Part shown: positions 7,419 to 16,029 of the stretch, in pieces
Layout of the letters: every line of letters starts with the position of its first letter
How positions within the stretch are numbered: the stretch's first letter is position 1
NCBI RefSeq assembly: GCF_029946505.1
Contig: NZ_JARZHG010000004.1
Coordinates: 558,001 to 622,000 of the forward strand
Origin: Polyangium sp. y55x31
GTDB lineage: Bacteria; Myxococcota_A; Polyangia; Polyangiales; Polyangiaceae
Length of the DNA stretch: 64,000 bases
Direction: 5' to 3'
Program-made: the position numbers and the translations under genes
Notes under the pieces: generated by a model
The model's database searches: none
What the model saw: the letters and a program-made list of their open reading frames with translations, nothing else
Told to the model about the DNA's origin: nothing

Positions 7419-9455
7419 ATGGCTGCGAAAAGCACGATCCGGAGCGAGGGGGGCAAGGTTCGAAGGGTGATCGTCGTCGGCGGAGGCCTCGCGGGCCTCA
7501 TGACGGTGATCAAGCTCTGCGAGGCGAAGGTCCCGGTGGACCTGATCTCGCTCGTCCCGGTGAAGCGCTCGCACTCGGTGTGCGCGCAGGGCGGCATCAA
7601 CGCCTCCGTGAACACCAAGGGCGAGGGCGACAGCCCGCAGATCCACCTCGAAGAGACGGCCTACGGCGGCGACTTCCTGGCGAACCAGCCGCCCGTCAAG
7701 GGCATGGCCGAGGCGGCCCCGGGCATCGTGTTCATGCTCGACCGCATGGGCGTGCCCTTCAACCGCACGCCCGAAGGCCTGCTCGACTTCCGTCGCTTCG
7801 GCGGCACGCTCTTCCACCGCACGGCGTTTGCGGGCGCGACGACGGGCCAGCAGCTCCTCTACGCCCTCGACGAGCAGGTGCGCCGCTACGAGATCGCCGA
7901 CGTCGTCGACGAGCACGGCGTGTCGATCCCGGGCGAGAAGATGGTCCGCAAGTTCGAGTTCTGGGACTTCCTGCAGGCGGTGCTCGACGACAGCGGCACG
8001 TGCGTCGGCTGCGTCGCGCAGGACCTCAAGACGATGCAGATCAAGTACTTCCAGGGCGACGCCGTCGTGCTCGCCACGGGGGGCAACGGCATCATCTTCG
8101 GCCGCTCGACGATGAGCGTGATCTGCACCGGCACCGCGGCCTCGTCGGTCTACCAGCAGGGCGCGGTCTACGCGAACGGCGAGTTCATCCAGGTGCACCC
8201 GACGGCGATCCCGGGCGCGGACAAACTCCGCCTCATCTCGGAGAGCGCGCGCGGCGAAGGCGGCCGCGTGTGGGTGCCGAAGGACGCGAAGGATCAGCGC
8301 AACCCGAAGGAGATCCCCGAGAAGGAGCGCGACTACATCCTCGAGCGCATGTACCCGGGCTACGGCAACCTCGTGCCCCGCGACATCGCTTCGCGCGCGA
8401 TCTTCAAGACGTGCTTCCACGAGAAGCGCGGCGTCTTCAACCCGAAGACCGGTCGCAACGAGAACGAGGTCTACCTCGACCTCACGCACAAGGACGAGAA
8501 GTTCCTGCGCTCGAAGCTCGCGGGCATCCTCGAGATCTACGAGAAGTTCGCGGGGACCGACCCCTACCACAACCCGATGAAGGTCTTCCCGGCCGTGCAC
8601 TACTCGATGGGCGGCCTATGGGTCGACTTCGAGAAGGACGCGCGTGGCTCGCTGAAGGCGGGCTCGCCGCGCAACCACGCGACGAGCATCCCGGGCCTCT
8701 ACGCGGTGGGCGAGGTCGAGTACCAGTACCACGGCGCGAACCGGCTCGGCGCGAACTCGCTGCTCTCGTGCATCTACGGCGGCATGGTCACGGGCCCCTC
8801 GGTCGCGAGCTACCAGAAGAGCCTCGCGAAGAGCGCGTTCGACCTGCCGAAGTCGATCTTCGAGAAGGCCGAGAAGCGCTGCCAGGACGACTACGGGCGT
8901 ATCCTCAAGCAGAACCAGGACGACAAGGGCGCCGAGAACCCCTACAAGCTCCACCAAGAGCTCGGCGACATGATGCTCCGCGACGTGACGATCGAGCGCG
9001 ACAACGCGACGCTCGAAGGGGTGCTCACGAAGATCTCGGAGCTCGACGAGCGCGTGAAGAAGGTCGCCTGCCCGGACGGCTCGCAGCGCTCGAACCAGGG
9101 CGCGCAGTTCGTGCGGCACCTCGAGAACATGCTGGTGCTCGCGCGCGTGATCGCGCAGGGCGCGAAGAACCGCGACGAGTCGCGCGGCGCGCACTACAAG
9201 CCCGCGTTCCCGAAGCGGAACGACGCGGACTGGATGCGCACGACGCTCGCGAAGCACGAGCAGAAGGGCGCCGTGAAGTACCTGCGGGAGTTCGACTACA
9301 CGTGCGCCGGGCAGTCGGTCCACGTGACCGACGCCGTCGACGCGAGCCTCGTCACCCCGCGCGAGCGCAAGTACGAGCAGGCAGGCGCCGCGAGCGCCGC
9401 CGCGACCGGGAAGATCCAGCAACCGGCTGCCTCGGAGCAGCAGAAGAGCGTTTGA
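7419..9455 (+). CDS. sdhA: Succinate dehydrogenase flavoprotein subunit
   Basis: A 678-aa catalytic subunit that oxidises succinate to fumarate in the TCA cycle, on the inner face of the cytoplasmic membrane. The FAD-binding motif VIVVGGGLAGL is at residues 17-27 and the flavin-attachment His is H52 in RSHSVCAQGG. Substrate-site motifs are present further on (QVHPTAIPG, YHGANRLGANSLLS). Its length, somewhat above 600, comes from a C-terminal Ala-rich tail. The gene starts at ATG 7419 and sdhB begins two bases after its stop. Confidence 0.96.
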   Translation: MAAKSTIRSEGGKVRRVIVVGGGLAGLMTVIKLCEAKVPVDLISLVPVKRSHSVCAQGGINASVNTKGEGDSPQIHLEETAYGGDFLANQPPVKGMAEAAPGIVFMLDRMGVPFNRTPEGLLDFRRFGGTLFHRTAFAGATTGQQLLYALDEQVRRYEIADVVDEHGVSIPGEKMVRKFEFWDFLQAVLDDSGTCVGCVAQDLKTMQIKYFQGDAVVLATGGNGIIFGRSTMSVICTGTAASSVYQQGAVYANGEFIQVHPTAIPGADKLRLISESARGEGGRVWVPKDAKDQRNPKEIPEKERDYILERMYPGYGNLVPRDIASRAIFKTCFHEKRGVFNPKTGRNENEVYLDLTHKDEKFLRSKLAGILEIYEKFAGTDPYHNPMKVFPAVHYSMGGLWVDFEKDARGSLKAGSPRNHATSIPGLYAVGEVEYQYHGANRLGANSLLSCIYGGMVTGPSVASYQKSLAKSAFDLPKSIFEKAEKRCQDDYGRILKQNQDDKGAENPYKLHQELGDMMLRDVTIERDNATLEGVLTKISELDERVKKVACPDGSQRSNQGAQFVRHLENMLVLARVIAQGAKNRDESRGAHYKPAFPKRNDADWMRTTLAKHEQKGAVKYLREFDYTCAGQSVHVTDAVDASLVTPRERKYEQAGAASAAATGKIQQPAASEQQKSV

Positions 9456-9457
9456 CC

Positions 9458-10243
9458 ATGGCGAACAGCGACTCGAAGGGCACCGGGCGTCTCGTGCATC
9501 TGCGCGTCAAGCGCCAGGACGGACCCGATCTCCCGGAGACGAAGCGGTGGGAGGAGTTCAAGGTCCCCTACCTGCCGCAGATGAACGTGATCAGCGCGCT
9601 GCAGCAGGTGCAGAAGGAGCCGCGCACGGTCGACGGGAAAGACGTCGCGCCGGTCGTGTGGGAGTCGTCGTGCCTCGAAGAGGTCTGCGGCGCCTGCACG
9701 ATGGTGATCAACGGGCGCGTGCGTCAGGCGTGCTCGGCGCTCGTGGATCAGATCGCGCCGAACGGCGAGGTGATCCAGGTCGAGCCGATGACGAAGTTCC
9801 CGCTCGTGCGTGACCTGATCGTCGACCGCGAGCGCATGTTCCAGGACATGAAGAAGGTCAAAGCGTGGATCGACATCGACGGGACGCACGAGCTCGGCCC
9901 GGGTCCACGCGAGAGCCCCGAGGCGCAGCAGGAGCGTTATCCGCTGTCGCGCTGCATGACGTGCGGGTGCTGCGTCGAGGCGTGCCCGCAGTACAACGAT
10001 TCGACGCAGTTCGTCGGGCCGTTCGCGCTGAACCTCGTGCGGCTGTTCAACATGCATCCGTCGGGTGCGCTGCACAAGAACGCGCGGCTCGAGACGGTCA
10101 TGGGCGAAGGCGGCGTGCAGGACTGCGGCAAGGCGCAGAACTGCGTCGAGGTTTGTCCGAAGGAGATTCCGCTCGTCGATTCGATCGCGCAGGTGTCGCG
10201 GGATGCGACGAAGCGGCTGCTCTTCGGCTGGCTGCTCAAGTAG
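9458..10243 (+). CDS. sdhB: Succinate dehydrogenase iron-sulfur subunit
   Basis: A 261-aa electron-transfer subunit. The plant-type [2Fe-2S] cluster is bound by the Cys set in CLEEVCGACT (C72, C77, C80) with the fourth Cys in GRVRQAC. Two C-terminal ferredoxin-like motifs, CMTCGCCVEACPQ and CGKAQNCVEVCPKEIP, supply the [4Fe-4S] and [3Fe-4S] clusters. ATG at 9458 is two bases after the sdhA stop, so translation is probably coupled. Last gene of sdhCAB; a GC-rich hairpin follows at once. Confidence 0.96.
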   Translation: MANSDSKGTGRLVHLRVKRQDGPDLPETKRWEEFKVPYLPQMNVISALQQVQKEPRTVDGKDVAPVVWESSCLEEVCGACTMVINGRVRQACSALVDQIAPNGEVIQVEPMTKFPLVRDLIVDRERMFQDMKKVKAWIDIDGTHELGPGPRESPEAQQERYPLSRCMTCGCCVEACPQYNDSTQFVGPFALNLVRLFNMHPSGALHKNARLETVMGEGGVQDCGKAQNCVEVCPKEIPLVDSIAQVSRDATKRLLFGWLLK

Positions 10244-10253
10244 CTGGACGACG

Positions 10254-10293
10254 CCCTCACCCCCAACCCCCTCTCCCTCGCGGGAGAGGGGGC
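10254..10293. terminator. GC-rich hairpin of a dispersed repeat family (copy 1), likely terminator
   Basis: An 11-bp perfect stem (10267-10277 with 10282-10292) closed by a four-base loop, preceded by a CCCTCACCCCCAA arm. Related sequence recurs at 23171-23216 in the opposite orientation and at 46031-46071. It lies between the converging ends of sdhB and the DUF4397 lipoprotein gene. There is no T-run, as is usual in such high-GC genomes. Confidence 0.7.
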
Positions 10294-10321
10294 AGGTGCG
10301 GCGAGATGCTGATCGAGGTCC

Positions 10322-11347
10322 TCAGGGCGTGAGGATTCGGCAGCTCGCCATGCCGGGCGCGCCCTGGGCGTGGGGCGCCTCGTCCTGACAAACCAGGAGC
10401 CGGAGCGGCTGCGGCTGGCCGGCGCGGTTGCCGATCGCGAAGATCGTGATGACGCGGTCCGCCTCGACGTTCACGCCCAGGATCTTCAAGAGGTCCGCCT
10501 GTTCGCCCGCGATGCGCGACGCGATCGTGGCGTTGTCGAGCGGCGCGCCGGTCACGTAGTTGCCCGTCTTCGACTGGCCCGTCGAGCCGTAACCGACGCC
10601 CGTGAAGAGCGGCGTGAACGTGCCCTGTGCGTCGAGCGTGCCGACGTCGAGGTCGGCCGTGTCCGGCGAGGCATGGATGAAGCGCACGCGCGTCTTTCCC
10701 GATGCCGGCTCGCTGTCGTCGGGGAAGCTCAGCACGCCGAACTTGTGCACGTCCGCCGGCCCGTTGAGCTGACCCACGGCCGCGACCGTGGCCATCTCGC
10801 CCGAGCGCGCCTCGATCCCAGGGACGTCCTGCGTGCCCGCAAGCGCCGTGTCGCAGTTCTGCGCGTCGGGCGCGACGACGCGTAGCGTGTACTCGCCCCC
10901 GGGCACGTCGACGTACTTCGAGACCTCGCCGTACCGGATGCCGTCGGCGTCGTGGAAGCGCTGCTTGAAGATCGGGCCGATGGCGCCCTCGTGCGCGCGG
11001 CCGCCCGCCGGCAGGAGGCACACGTCGACCGCCCCCGCGTCCGGTGAGAGGTGCGAGAACCGCACGCTCGACATCGCCATCGCGCCCGCGTCGCCGCCGC
11101 CCATGCCGCCGGCACCGCCCGCGCCGCCCATGCCTCCGGCTCCGCCCGCGCCGCCGGTCCCGCCGGTGCCGCCCGTGCCCCCGGTTCCGCCGGTGCCGCC
11201 CGTGCCTCCGGTCCCGCCCGTGCCCGTGCCCGTGCCCGCGGTCCCGCCCGTCCCGCCGCCGCCGCCTTCTTTCCCGCCGCAGGCCTGCGCGGCGACGACG
11301 CCGACCATCACCAGAGTCGAGGCGAGGACCATGTTACGAACGTTCAT
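10322..11347 (-). CDS. DUF4397 lipoprotein with long Gly-Thr-Gly linker
   Basis: A 341-aa surface lipoprotein of unknown function. ATG at 11345-11347 has AAGGGAGG five bases upstream. The signal peptide ends in a lipobox (VAAQAC). Residues 26-80 are an almost pure Gly/Thr spacer (GGTGGTGG repeats, then GGAGGMGGAGG). The rest contains two copies of the DUF4397 motif: SSVRFSHLSPDAGAVDVCL and TRVRFIHASPDTADLDVGT. Such proteins are common in myxobacterial envelopes, often with adhesin-like Ig folds. Stands alone, leftward, converging on sdhB. Confidence 0.85.
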   Translation of the reverse strand: MNVRNMVLASTLVMVGVVAAQACGGKEGGGGGTGGTAGTGTGTGGTGGTGGTGGTGGTGGTGGTGGAGGAGGMGGAGGAGGMGGGDAGAMAMSSVRFSHLSPDAGAVDVCLLPAGGRAHEGAIGPIFKQRFHDADGIRYGEVSKYVDVPGGEYTLRVVAPDAQNCDTALAGTQDVPGIEARSGEMATVAAVGQLNGPADVHKFGVLSFPDDSEPASGKTRVRFIHASPDTADLDVGTLDAQGTFTPLFTGVGYGSTGQSKTGNYVTGAPLDNATIASRIAGEQADLLKILGVNVEADRVITIFAIGNRAGQPQPLRLLVCQDEAPHAQGAPGMASCRILTP

Positions 11348-11404
11348 CCGAACCTCCCTTGATCCGGAGTCGTCGCCACCTGCGCCGACAACCCCCCCGA
11401 TGCC

Positions 11405-11466
11405 CACACGTCTCCCAGGCCTGCGTCGCAGGTTCGTCCCGGGAGGATGGGTCAGCCCAACGTGTG
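11405..11466. repeat. Possible structured leader or terminator
   Basis: Nested inverted repeats in the gap between the lipoprotein gene ending at 11556 and the DUF4397 gene starting at 11347: CACACGT (11405-11411) pairs with ACGTGTG (11460-11466), CTCCC with GGGAG, and CCTGC with GCAGG around a three-base loop. In RNA this would give a branched fold. It could end the upstream transcript or form part of the 5' leader of the DUF4397 gene. Confidence 0.3.
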
Positions 11467-11555
11467 TCGGACTACACCCGTGCGCTGGGTTCGATGGCCA
11501 AGGCGTGCGGATGATTGCGCGGAACGACGACGTTCGAGGCGGGAGAACAGGGTGA

Positions 11556-12134
11556 TCAACGGTAGGGCAAACCGAACCCCATGCCGGGCATGTAGCCGCC
11601 GGGGCCATAACCAAGGCCGTTCGGCGTAAGCGCGTTGTTGTTGCGCGACTGCGCGACGATGCGCGGCGTGAGCAGGTGGCTGACGAGCGTGCACGTCTGG
11701 TGCTGCAGGTAGGTCTGGTTGCAGCCGATCCAGACGCCGAGCGAGCTGCGCCCGCCGTCGTCCTCGTAGCGGACGACCTCACCCGTGGGCATGACGCTGA
11801 GCCAGGCGTGGGACTCGTCGCCCTGCGAGGCGTGGAGGATGCCAACGTTGCCGAGGAGTTTGTCGCCGGGGCCGACGAGCTTGCCGCCGGGCTCGAGGAG
11901 CGCGACGGGGTCGTTGTTCGGGTCGTAGACGCGCCCGCCGCGGTCGACGGTGAACTCCTGGGTCTCGTTGAGCGTCACGCGGCCATCCGGGAAGACGTCG
12001 ACGACAGCGGTGCCGACGACCCAGCGGGCGCGGGGGACGTCGAGCATCGCGCCGCCGCGGACCCAGTTGGCCGGAGCGCCCGGCGCGCAGGCGCCGAGGA
12101 CGAGGGCGGAGGCGAGGATCAAGCGCCGCATCAT
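11556..12134 (-). CDS. Lipoprotein of unknown function
   Basis: A 192-aa protein from an ATG at 12132-12134 (a second ATG at 12131 and an upstream ATG at 12155 are alternatives). A short signal peptide ends in the lipobox LVLGAC. The mature part has repeated short beta strands (ARWVVGTAVVDVFPDGRVTL, GKLVGPGDKLLGNVGILHAS) that could be a small beta barrel or sandwich, and a Gly/Tyr/Pro-rich tail. No family recognised. It lies 50 bp downstream of livH on the same strand, so may share its transcript, but nothing links it to transport. Confidence 0.65.
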   Translation of the reverse strand: MMRRLILASALVLGACAPGAPANWVRGGAMLDVPRARWVVGTAVVDVFPDGRVTLNETQEFTVDRGGRVYDPNNDPVALLEPGGKLVGPGDKLLGNVGILHASQGDESHAWLSVMPTGEVVRYEDDGGRSSLGVWIGCNQTYLQHQTCTLVSHLLTPRIVAQSRNNNALTPNGLGYGPGGYMPGMGFGLPYR

Positions 12135-12184
12135 CAGCCGAAGGATAGTACGCAAGCGGCCCGTCGGTCAGGGCCTGCCGCGAC

Positions 12185-13072
12185 TCAAACCTTCTCGATC
12201 GAGGCCTTTCCGAGCAGGCCCGTGGGCTTGACGAGCAGGACGGCGATGAGAGCCGTGAAGACCAGGACATCCTGCAGGCCGGAGTACGCCGTCAGCTTGG
12301 TCATCTCGCCGATGATGCCGATGAGCAGGCCGCCGAGCATCGCGCCCGGGATGTTGCCGATGCCGCCGATGACGGCGGCAACGAAGGCGCGTGTGCCGAT
12401 GACGACGCCCATCGTCGGATAGACCTGCGACTGATCGAGGCAGTAGAGGACGGCGCCGAGCGCGGCGAGGACCGAGCCCGTGATGAACGTGATCGAAATG
12501 ACGCGGCTCGTGCGGATGCCCATGAGGCGCGCGGCCTCGATGTTCACGCTGAGCGCGCGCATCGCCTTGCCCATCCAGGTTTTGTGCACGAGGAACTGGA
12601 GCGCGATCATCACGGAGAAGGCCGAGATGAAGATGACCTTGCGCGTGTCCTCGATCGGCAAAAGCTGCGGATAGCCGCGGTACTGCGCGGTGAAGAGGAG
12701 CTGGGCGAGGTTCTGGAGCAAGACGCTCATGCCGAGCGCCGTGACGAGCGGGGTGATGCGCGTGTTCGCCTTGCCCTTGCCGCGCGTGCGGAGCGGCGCG
12801 TAGGCGATGCGCTCGACGAGCATGCCGAGCAGGCCCGCGAAGAACATGGCGAGCAGCGTCCCGCCGACGCCGGCGACGAGCGGCGCGTCCTTGCCGCCGA
12901 GCGCCGTGATGCCGAAGAAGCCGAGGAAGGCGCCCATCATGAACACCTCGCTGTGGGCGAAGTTGATGAGCTTCAGGATGCCGTAGACCATCGTGTAGCC
13001 GAGGGCCACGAGCGCGATCATCGACCCCTGTGCGAGGCCCGTGATCAGGGCGTTGAGGATCTTCATGGCCAT
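12185..13072 (-). CDS. livH: Branched-chain amino acid ABC transporter permease (LivH family)
   Basis: A 295-aa inner-membrane permease with eight or so hydrophobic segments. The N-terminal ALITGLAQGSMIALVALGYT and the following GILKLINFAHSEVFMMGAF are highly characteristic of LivH. The cytoplasmic loop with MGIRTSRVISITFITGS is the expected coupling region. Start ATG 13072, with an in-frame ATG at 13066. It lies 21 bp after the gene for a matching binding protein. The other parts of a Liv system (livM, livG, livF) are not in this window, so the transporter must be completed from elsewhere. Confidence 0.93.
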   Translation of the reverse strand: MAMKILNALITGLAQGSMIALVALGYTMVYGILKLINFAHSEVFMMGAFLGFFGITALGGKDAPLVAGVGGTLLAMFFAGLLGMLVERIAYAPLRTRGKGKANTRITPLVTALGMSVLLQNLAQLLFTAQYRGYPQLLPIEDTRKVIFISAFSVMIALQFLVHKTWMGKAMRALSVNIEAARLMGIRTSRVISITFITGSVLAALGAVLYCLDQSQVYPTMGVVIGTRAFVAAVIGGIGNIPGAMLGGLLIGIIGEMTKLTAYSGLQDVLVFTALIAVLLVKPTGLLGKASIEKV

Positions 13073-13093
13073 GGAATCACTCGACCTCGCGCC

Positions 13094-14305
13094 TCAGGGC
13101 TTCGCAGCCTTGTCGTTCACCGTCGCATAGTAGGTGAACTTCTTGTTCTTGATCTGGACGATCACGATGGATTTGTCCGCGTTGCGGTTCGGGTCGATGG
13201 TGATCGTGCCCGTCGCACCCTCGAAATTCTTGGTCTCGGCGATCGCGTCGCGGATGGACTCGGGCGTGTCGCCCTTGGCGCGGCCCATGGCGTCGAAGAG
13301 GAGCATCGCCGAGTCGTAGCCGAGCGACGAGAGGCTCGACGGATCCCGCTTGAAGCGCTCCTTGTAGGCCTTCAGGAAGGCCTGCGCGTTCGGCCAGGGG
13401 ACGTCGGGCGCGTAGTGGTTCGTGAAGTACGCGCCCTCCATCTCGTCGCCCGCGTCCTGGATCAGCGTCTCGGCGTCCCAGCCGTCGCCGCCGACGAACG
13501 TGCTGCCCGGCATGCCCGCGGCCTTGGCCTGCCGCGCGATCGGGACCATCGCGTTGTAGTAGATCGGCGCGTAGACGAGCTCCGGCTTCGCGTCGCGGAT
13601 CTCGTTGATGTACGTGGTGAAGTTCGTCTCCGTCTTGATGAAGCTCTTCTCCACGGCGATCTCGCCGCCGAGCTTCTTCACGGCGTCGCGGAACTGCGCG
13701 GCGAGGCCCGAGGAGTAGACGTCGTCGGAGGCGTAGAGCATCCCGATGCGCTTCTTGCCCATGGTCTTCACCACGAACTCGGCGCCCATCTGGCCCTGCG
13801 TGTCGTCCGTGAAGCAGACGCGGAAGACGAAGGGCCCGATCTGCGTGACCTCGGGCGCCGTCGCCGAGGACGTGATCATCGGGATCTTGTGCTTGTTCGC
13901 GACGATGCCGCCGACCGTGGAGCGCGACGAGGCGACCTCGCCGAGCAGCGCCACGACCTTGTCCCGCGTGATGAGCTGCAGGACCTTGTTGTTCGTCTCC
14001 TGCGGGTTCGACTTGTCGTCCTCGTAGAGGACCTTCACGGGCCGGCCCTTCACGCCGCCCTTCTTGTTGACCGCGTCGACGGCGAGCTCGATGCCTTCCT
14101 TCGTCTCGATGCCGAACTGCGTCTCGGCGCCCGACAGGCTCAGGTACGCGCCGACCTTCCAGGGCTCGGCCGCCGCGGGGACGCTCGGATCCTTGCCCGC
14201 GGCCTCCTTCTGGGGCGCGTCTTTCTGGGTGGAACAGGCCGAGAGCCAGAGCGCGCTCGCGCCGAGGGCCACGATCGCCTTCACCCAACGCCGTCGTCCG
14301 AGCAT
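13094..14305 (-). CDS. Branched-chain amino acid ABC transporter substrate-binding lipoprotein
   Basis: A 403-aa type I binding protein of the LivJ/LivK family. ATG at 14303-14305 follows GGAGAGGTCG. The signal peptide ends in a lipobox (LWLSAC), so the protein is membrane-anchored. Family features include WKVGAYLSLSGAETQFG near the mature N-terminus, the ELAVDAVNKKGGVKG helix-turn, and the VVALLGEVASSRS and MITSSATAPE strands lining the ligand site. Its ligand could be branched-chain amino acids or another amide. The permease gene livH follows after 21 bp. Confidence 0.92.
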   Translation of the reverse strand: MLGRRRWVKAIVALGASALWLSACSTQKDAPQKEAAGKDPSVPAAAEPWKVGAYLSLSGAETQFGIETKEGIELAVDAVNKKGGVKGRPVKVLYEDDKSNPQETNNKVLQLITRDKVVALLGEVASSRSTVGGIVANKHKIPMITSSATAPEVTQIGPFVFRVCFTDDTQGQMGAEFVVKTMGKKRIGMLYASDDVYSSGLAAQFRDAVKKLGGEIAVEKSFIKTETNFTTYINEIRDAKPELVYAPIYYNAMVPIARQAKAAGMPGSTFVGGDGWDAETLIQDAGDEMEGAYFTNHYAPDVPWPNAQAFLKAYKERFKRDPSSLSSLGYDSAMLLFDAMGRAKGDTPESIRDAIAETKNFEGATGTITIDPNRNADKSIVIVQIKNKKFTYYATVNDKAAKP

Positions 14306-14413
14306 CGACCTCTCCTCGCCGGCAAGGGCCGCGAAAATCGCGGTGACCGTGCCGGGCCGATGAGTACCATCATCGCCGCAACTCGTCAGCCCCGAGCGCG
14401 CGCGGCCTCGGGA

Positions 14414-15175
14414 TCAGCCGGCGCGTCGACGCGCCCAGACGAACCGCTCCACGTTGCCCTTCGGGCCGGCAACCGCGCTGTCGACCTCGGCCACGACCTC
14501 GAACCCGCCTTCCTCGACGGCCCGACGCGCCGCGGCGATCGCGGCATTTCGCGTCTCCTGATCCCGGATGACGCCCCGTCCACGCGAGGCAGCCTCCCGA
14601 CCCGCCTCGAACTGCGGCTTCACGAGGGCGACGAGGTCCGCGCCCGGATCGAGCAAGGCCGCGATCGCACCGATGAGCTTGCCGATGCCGATGAACGATG
14701 CGTCCACGACGACGAGGTCGACGCCCGCGGGAAGATCGCTGCGGCCGAGCTCGCGCGCGTTCACGCGCTCGCGGACGTCGACGCGTGGATCGGCGCGAAG
14801 CTTCTCGGCGAGCTGGCCGTAGCCGACGTCGACGGCCACGACGAGCGCGGCGCCGCGCTGAAGCAGGCAATCGGTGAAGCCGCCCGTGGAGGCGCCGACG
14901 TCGAGGCAGCGGCGCCCGGCGACGTCGAGACCTTTCTCCGCGAAGAACGAGAGCGCGTGGTCGAGCTTGTCGCCGCCGCGGGAGACGAAGCGCGGCGGAG
15001 AAGCGACGCGGAGGGGCGCGTCGGGCGCGAGGAGCGCGCCGGGTTTGTCCACGCGTGTTTCGTTGCAGGTCACCTTGCCGGCCATGATGAGGGCTTGTGC
15101 TTGGGCGCGGCTCTCGGCGAGGCCGAGGGTGACGAGGAGAGCATCGGCGCGTACGCGGGCGGGCGAGCGGGTCAT
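14414..15175 (-). CDS. tlyA: TlyA-family rRNA 2'-O-methyltransferase
   Basis: A 253-aa cytoplasmic RNA methyltransferase that in other bacteria methylates 16S and 23S rRNA cytidines. Residues 7-60 form an S4 RNA-binding domain (RADALLVTLGLAESRAQA, GKVTCNETRVDKPG). The FtsJ-like domain follows, with the SAM site CLDVGASTGGFTDCLL near residue 88, and catalytic-region motifs VVVDASFIGI and LVKPQFE. Length is normal for the family. The ATG at 15175 overlaps the stop of the upstream binding-protein gene by four bases, so it is the last gene of a protease, BtuF-like, tlyA operon. Older annotations call this family hemolysin A; that function is doubtful. Confidence 0.94.
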   Translation of the reverse strand: MTRSPARVRADALLVTLGLAESRAQAQALIMAGKVTCNETRVDKPGALLAPDAPLRVASPPRFVSRGGDKLDHALSFFAEKGLDVAGRRCLDVGASTGGFTDCLLQRGAALVVAVDVGYGQLAEKLRADPRVDVRERVNARELGRSDLPAGVDLVVVDASFIGIGKLIGAIAALLDPGADLVALVKPQFEAGREAASRGRGVIRDQETRNAAIAAARRAVEEGGFEVVAEVDSAVAGPKGNVERFVWARRRAG

Positions 15176-16029
15176 GGTGGGGGCGCGAGGTCCTCGCCGT
15201 GGATGGCGCGGGCGACGGCGAAGAGTCCATCACCGATGCGGGGGCCGGGGCGCAAGACGTCCGAGCCGACGACACGAATCTGGCCCTTCTGGACAGCGCG
15301 GAGCTCCCGCCAACCGGGGGCATTTTCGACGCGCTCGCGCAGCGTCTTCGTGGCGCGCATGTCGGAGGCGCCGTCGAGCAGGACGTCGGGATCGAGCGCG
15401 AGCAGATGCTCGAGGCCGATCGTCGGGTAGGCGCCGCCGCGCGTGATCACGTTCTCGCCGCCCGCGAGGCGCACGAGCTCGTCGGGAAAACTGCCGGGAC
15501 CGGCGACGACGATGGGCGAAGCGTCGAACACGAAGAGCACGCGCTTCTTGGGCCGTCCGGCGACGAGCGCGGCGAGCGCTTTGCGTTTGTCCTGGATGCC
15601 TTGCGCGACGCGTTTCGCCTCGGCCTCGTGACCCACGCGGCGACCGAGCTCTTCGATCATGCTCGTGATGCCGTCGAGGGACTCGGTCTCGGGGAAAAAC
15701 GTGTCGATGCCGTGCGCGCGCAGCCCCTCTTCGAGCACGGGCCCGGCGGGGCCACGCGCGCCGACGACGAGCGTGGGCGCGAGCGCGACGATCGCCTCGA
15801 CGTTCGGATCGGCGTAACCACCGACGATGGGAAGCGCCTCGGCCTCTTTCGGGTAGTCGCAGTAGCGCGAGCGCCCGACGAGCAGGCCTCCGGCGCCGAT
15901 CGCGAACATCGTCTCCGTCGTGCTCGGCGAGAGCGAGACGACGCGGAGAGGTTTGTCCTTGCCGGAGCCGCGCGAGCACGCGGAGAGGGCGAGCGCGACG
16001 AGCGCGAGGTGGAACGAGCGACGCTTCAC
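15172..16029 (-). CDS. BtuF/FepB-type periplasmic binding lipoprotein (cobalamin or iron chelate)
   Basis: A 285-aa type III binding protein. GTG start at 16027-16029 overlaps the upstream protease stop by four bases (GTGA). A signal peptide ends in the lipobox LALSAC. The BtuF signature is clear: RVVSLSPSTTETMFAIGA, followed by GGYADPNVEAIVALAPTLVV and a C-terminal lobe with ALDPDVLLDGASDM. The family binds vitamin B12 or ferric siderophores and hands them to an ABC importer; no permease or ATPase gene is nearby. Overlaps at both ends place it in the middle of a three-gene operon with a secreted protease and tlyA, an unusual set of partners. Confidence 0.9.
   Translation of the reverse strand: MKRRSFHLALVALALSACSRGSGKDKPLRVVSLSPSTTETMFAIGAGGLLVGRSRYCDYPKEAEALPIVGGYADPNVEAIVALAPTLVVGARGPAGPVLEEGLRAHGIDTFFPETESLDGITSMIEELGRRVGHEAEAKRVAQGIQDKRKALAALVAGRPKKRVLFVFDASPIVVAGPGSFPDELVRLAGGENVITRGGAYPTIGLEHLLALDPDVLLDGASDMRATKTLRERVENAPGWRELRAVQKGQIRVVGSDVLRPGPRIGDGLFAVARAIHGEDLAPPP

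Noticed and set aside
11090-11280. Repeated GCC/GGN triplets considered as a separate repeat element
   Set aside because: They encode the Gly-Thr-Gly linker of the DUF4397 lipoprotein in frame; no independent repeat unit.
12584-15430. 948-codon plus-strand open frame across livH, the binding protein and tlyA
   Set aside because: It runs antisense to three clear genes and has no recognisable motif or ribosome site.
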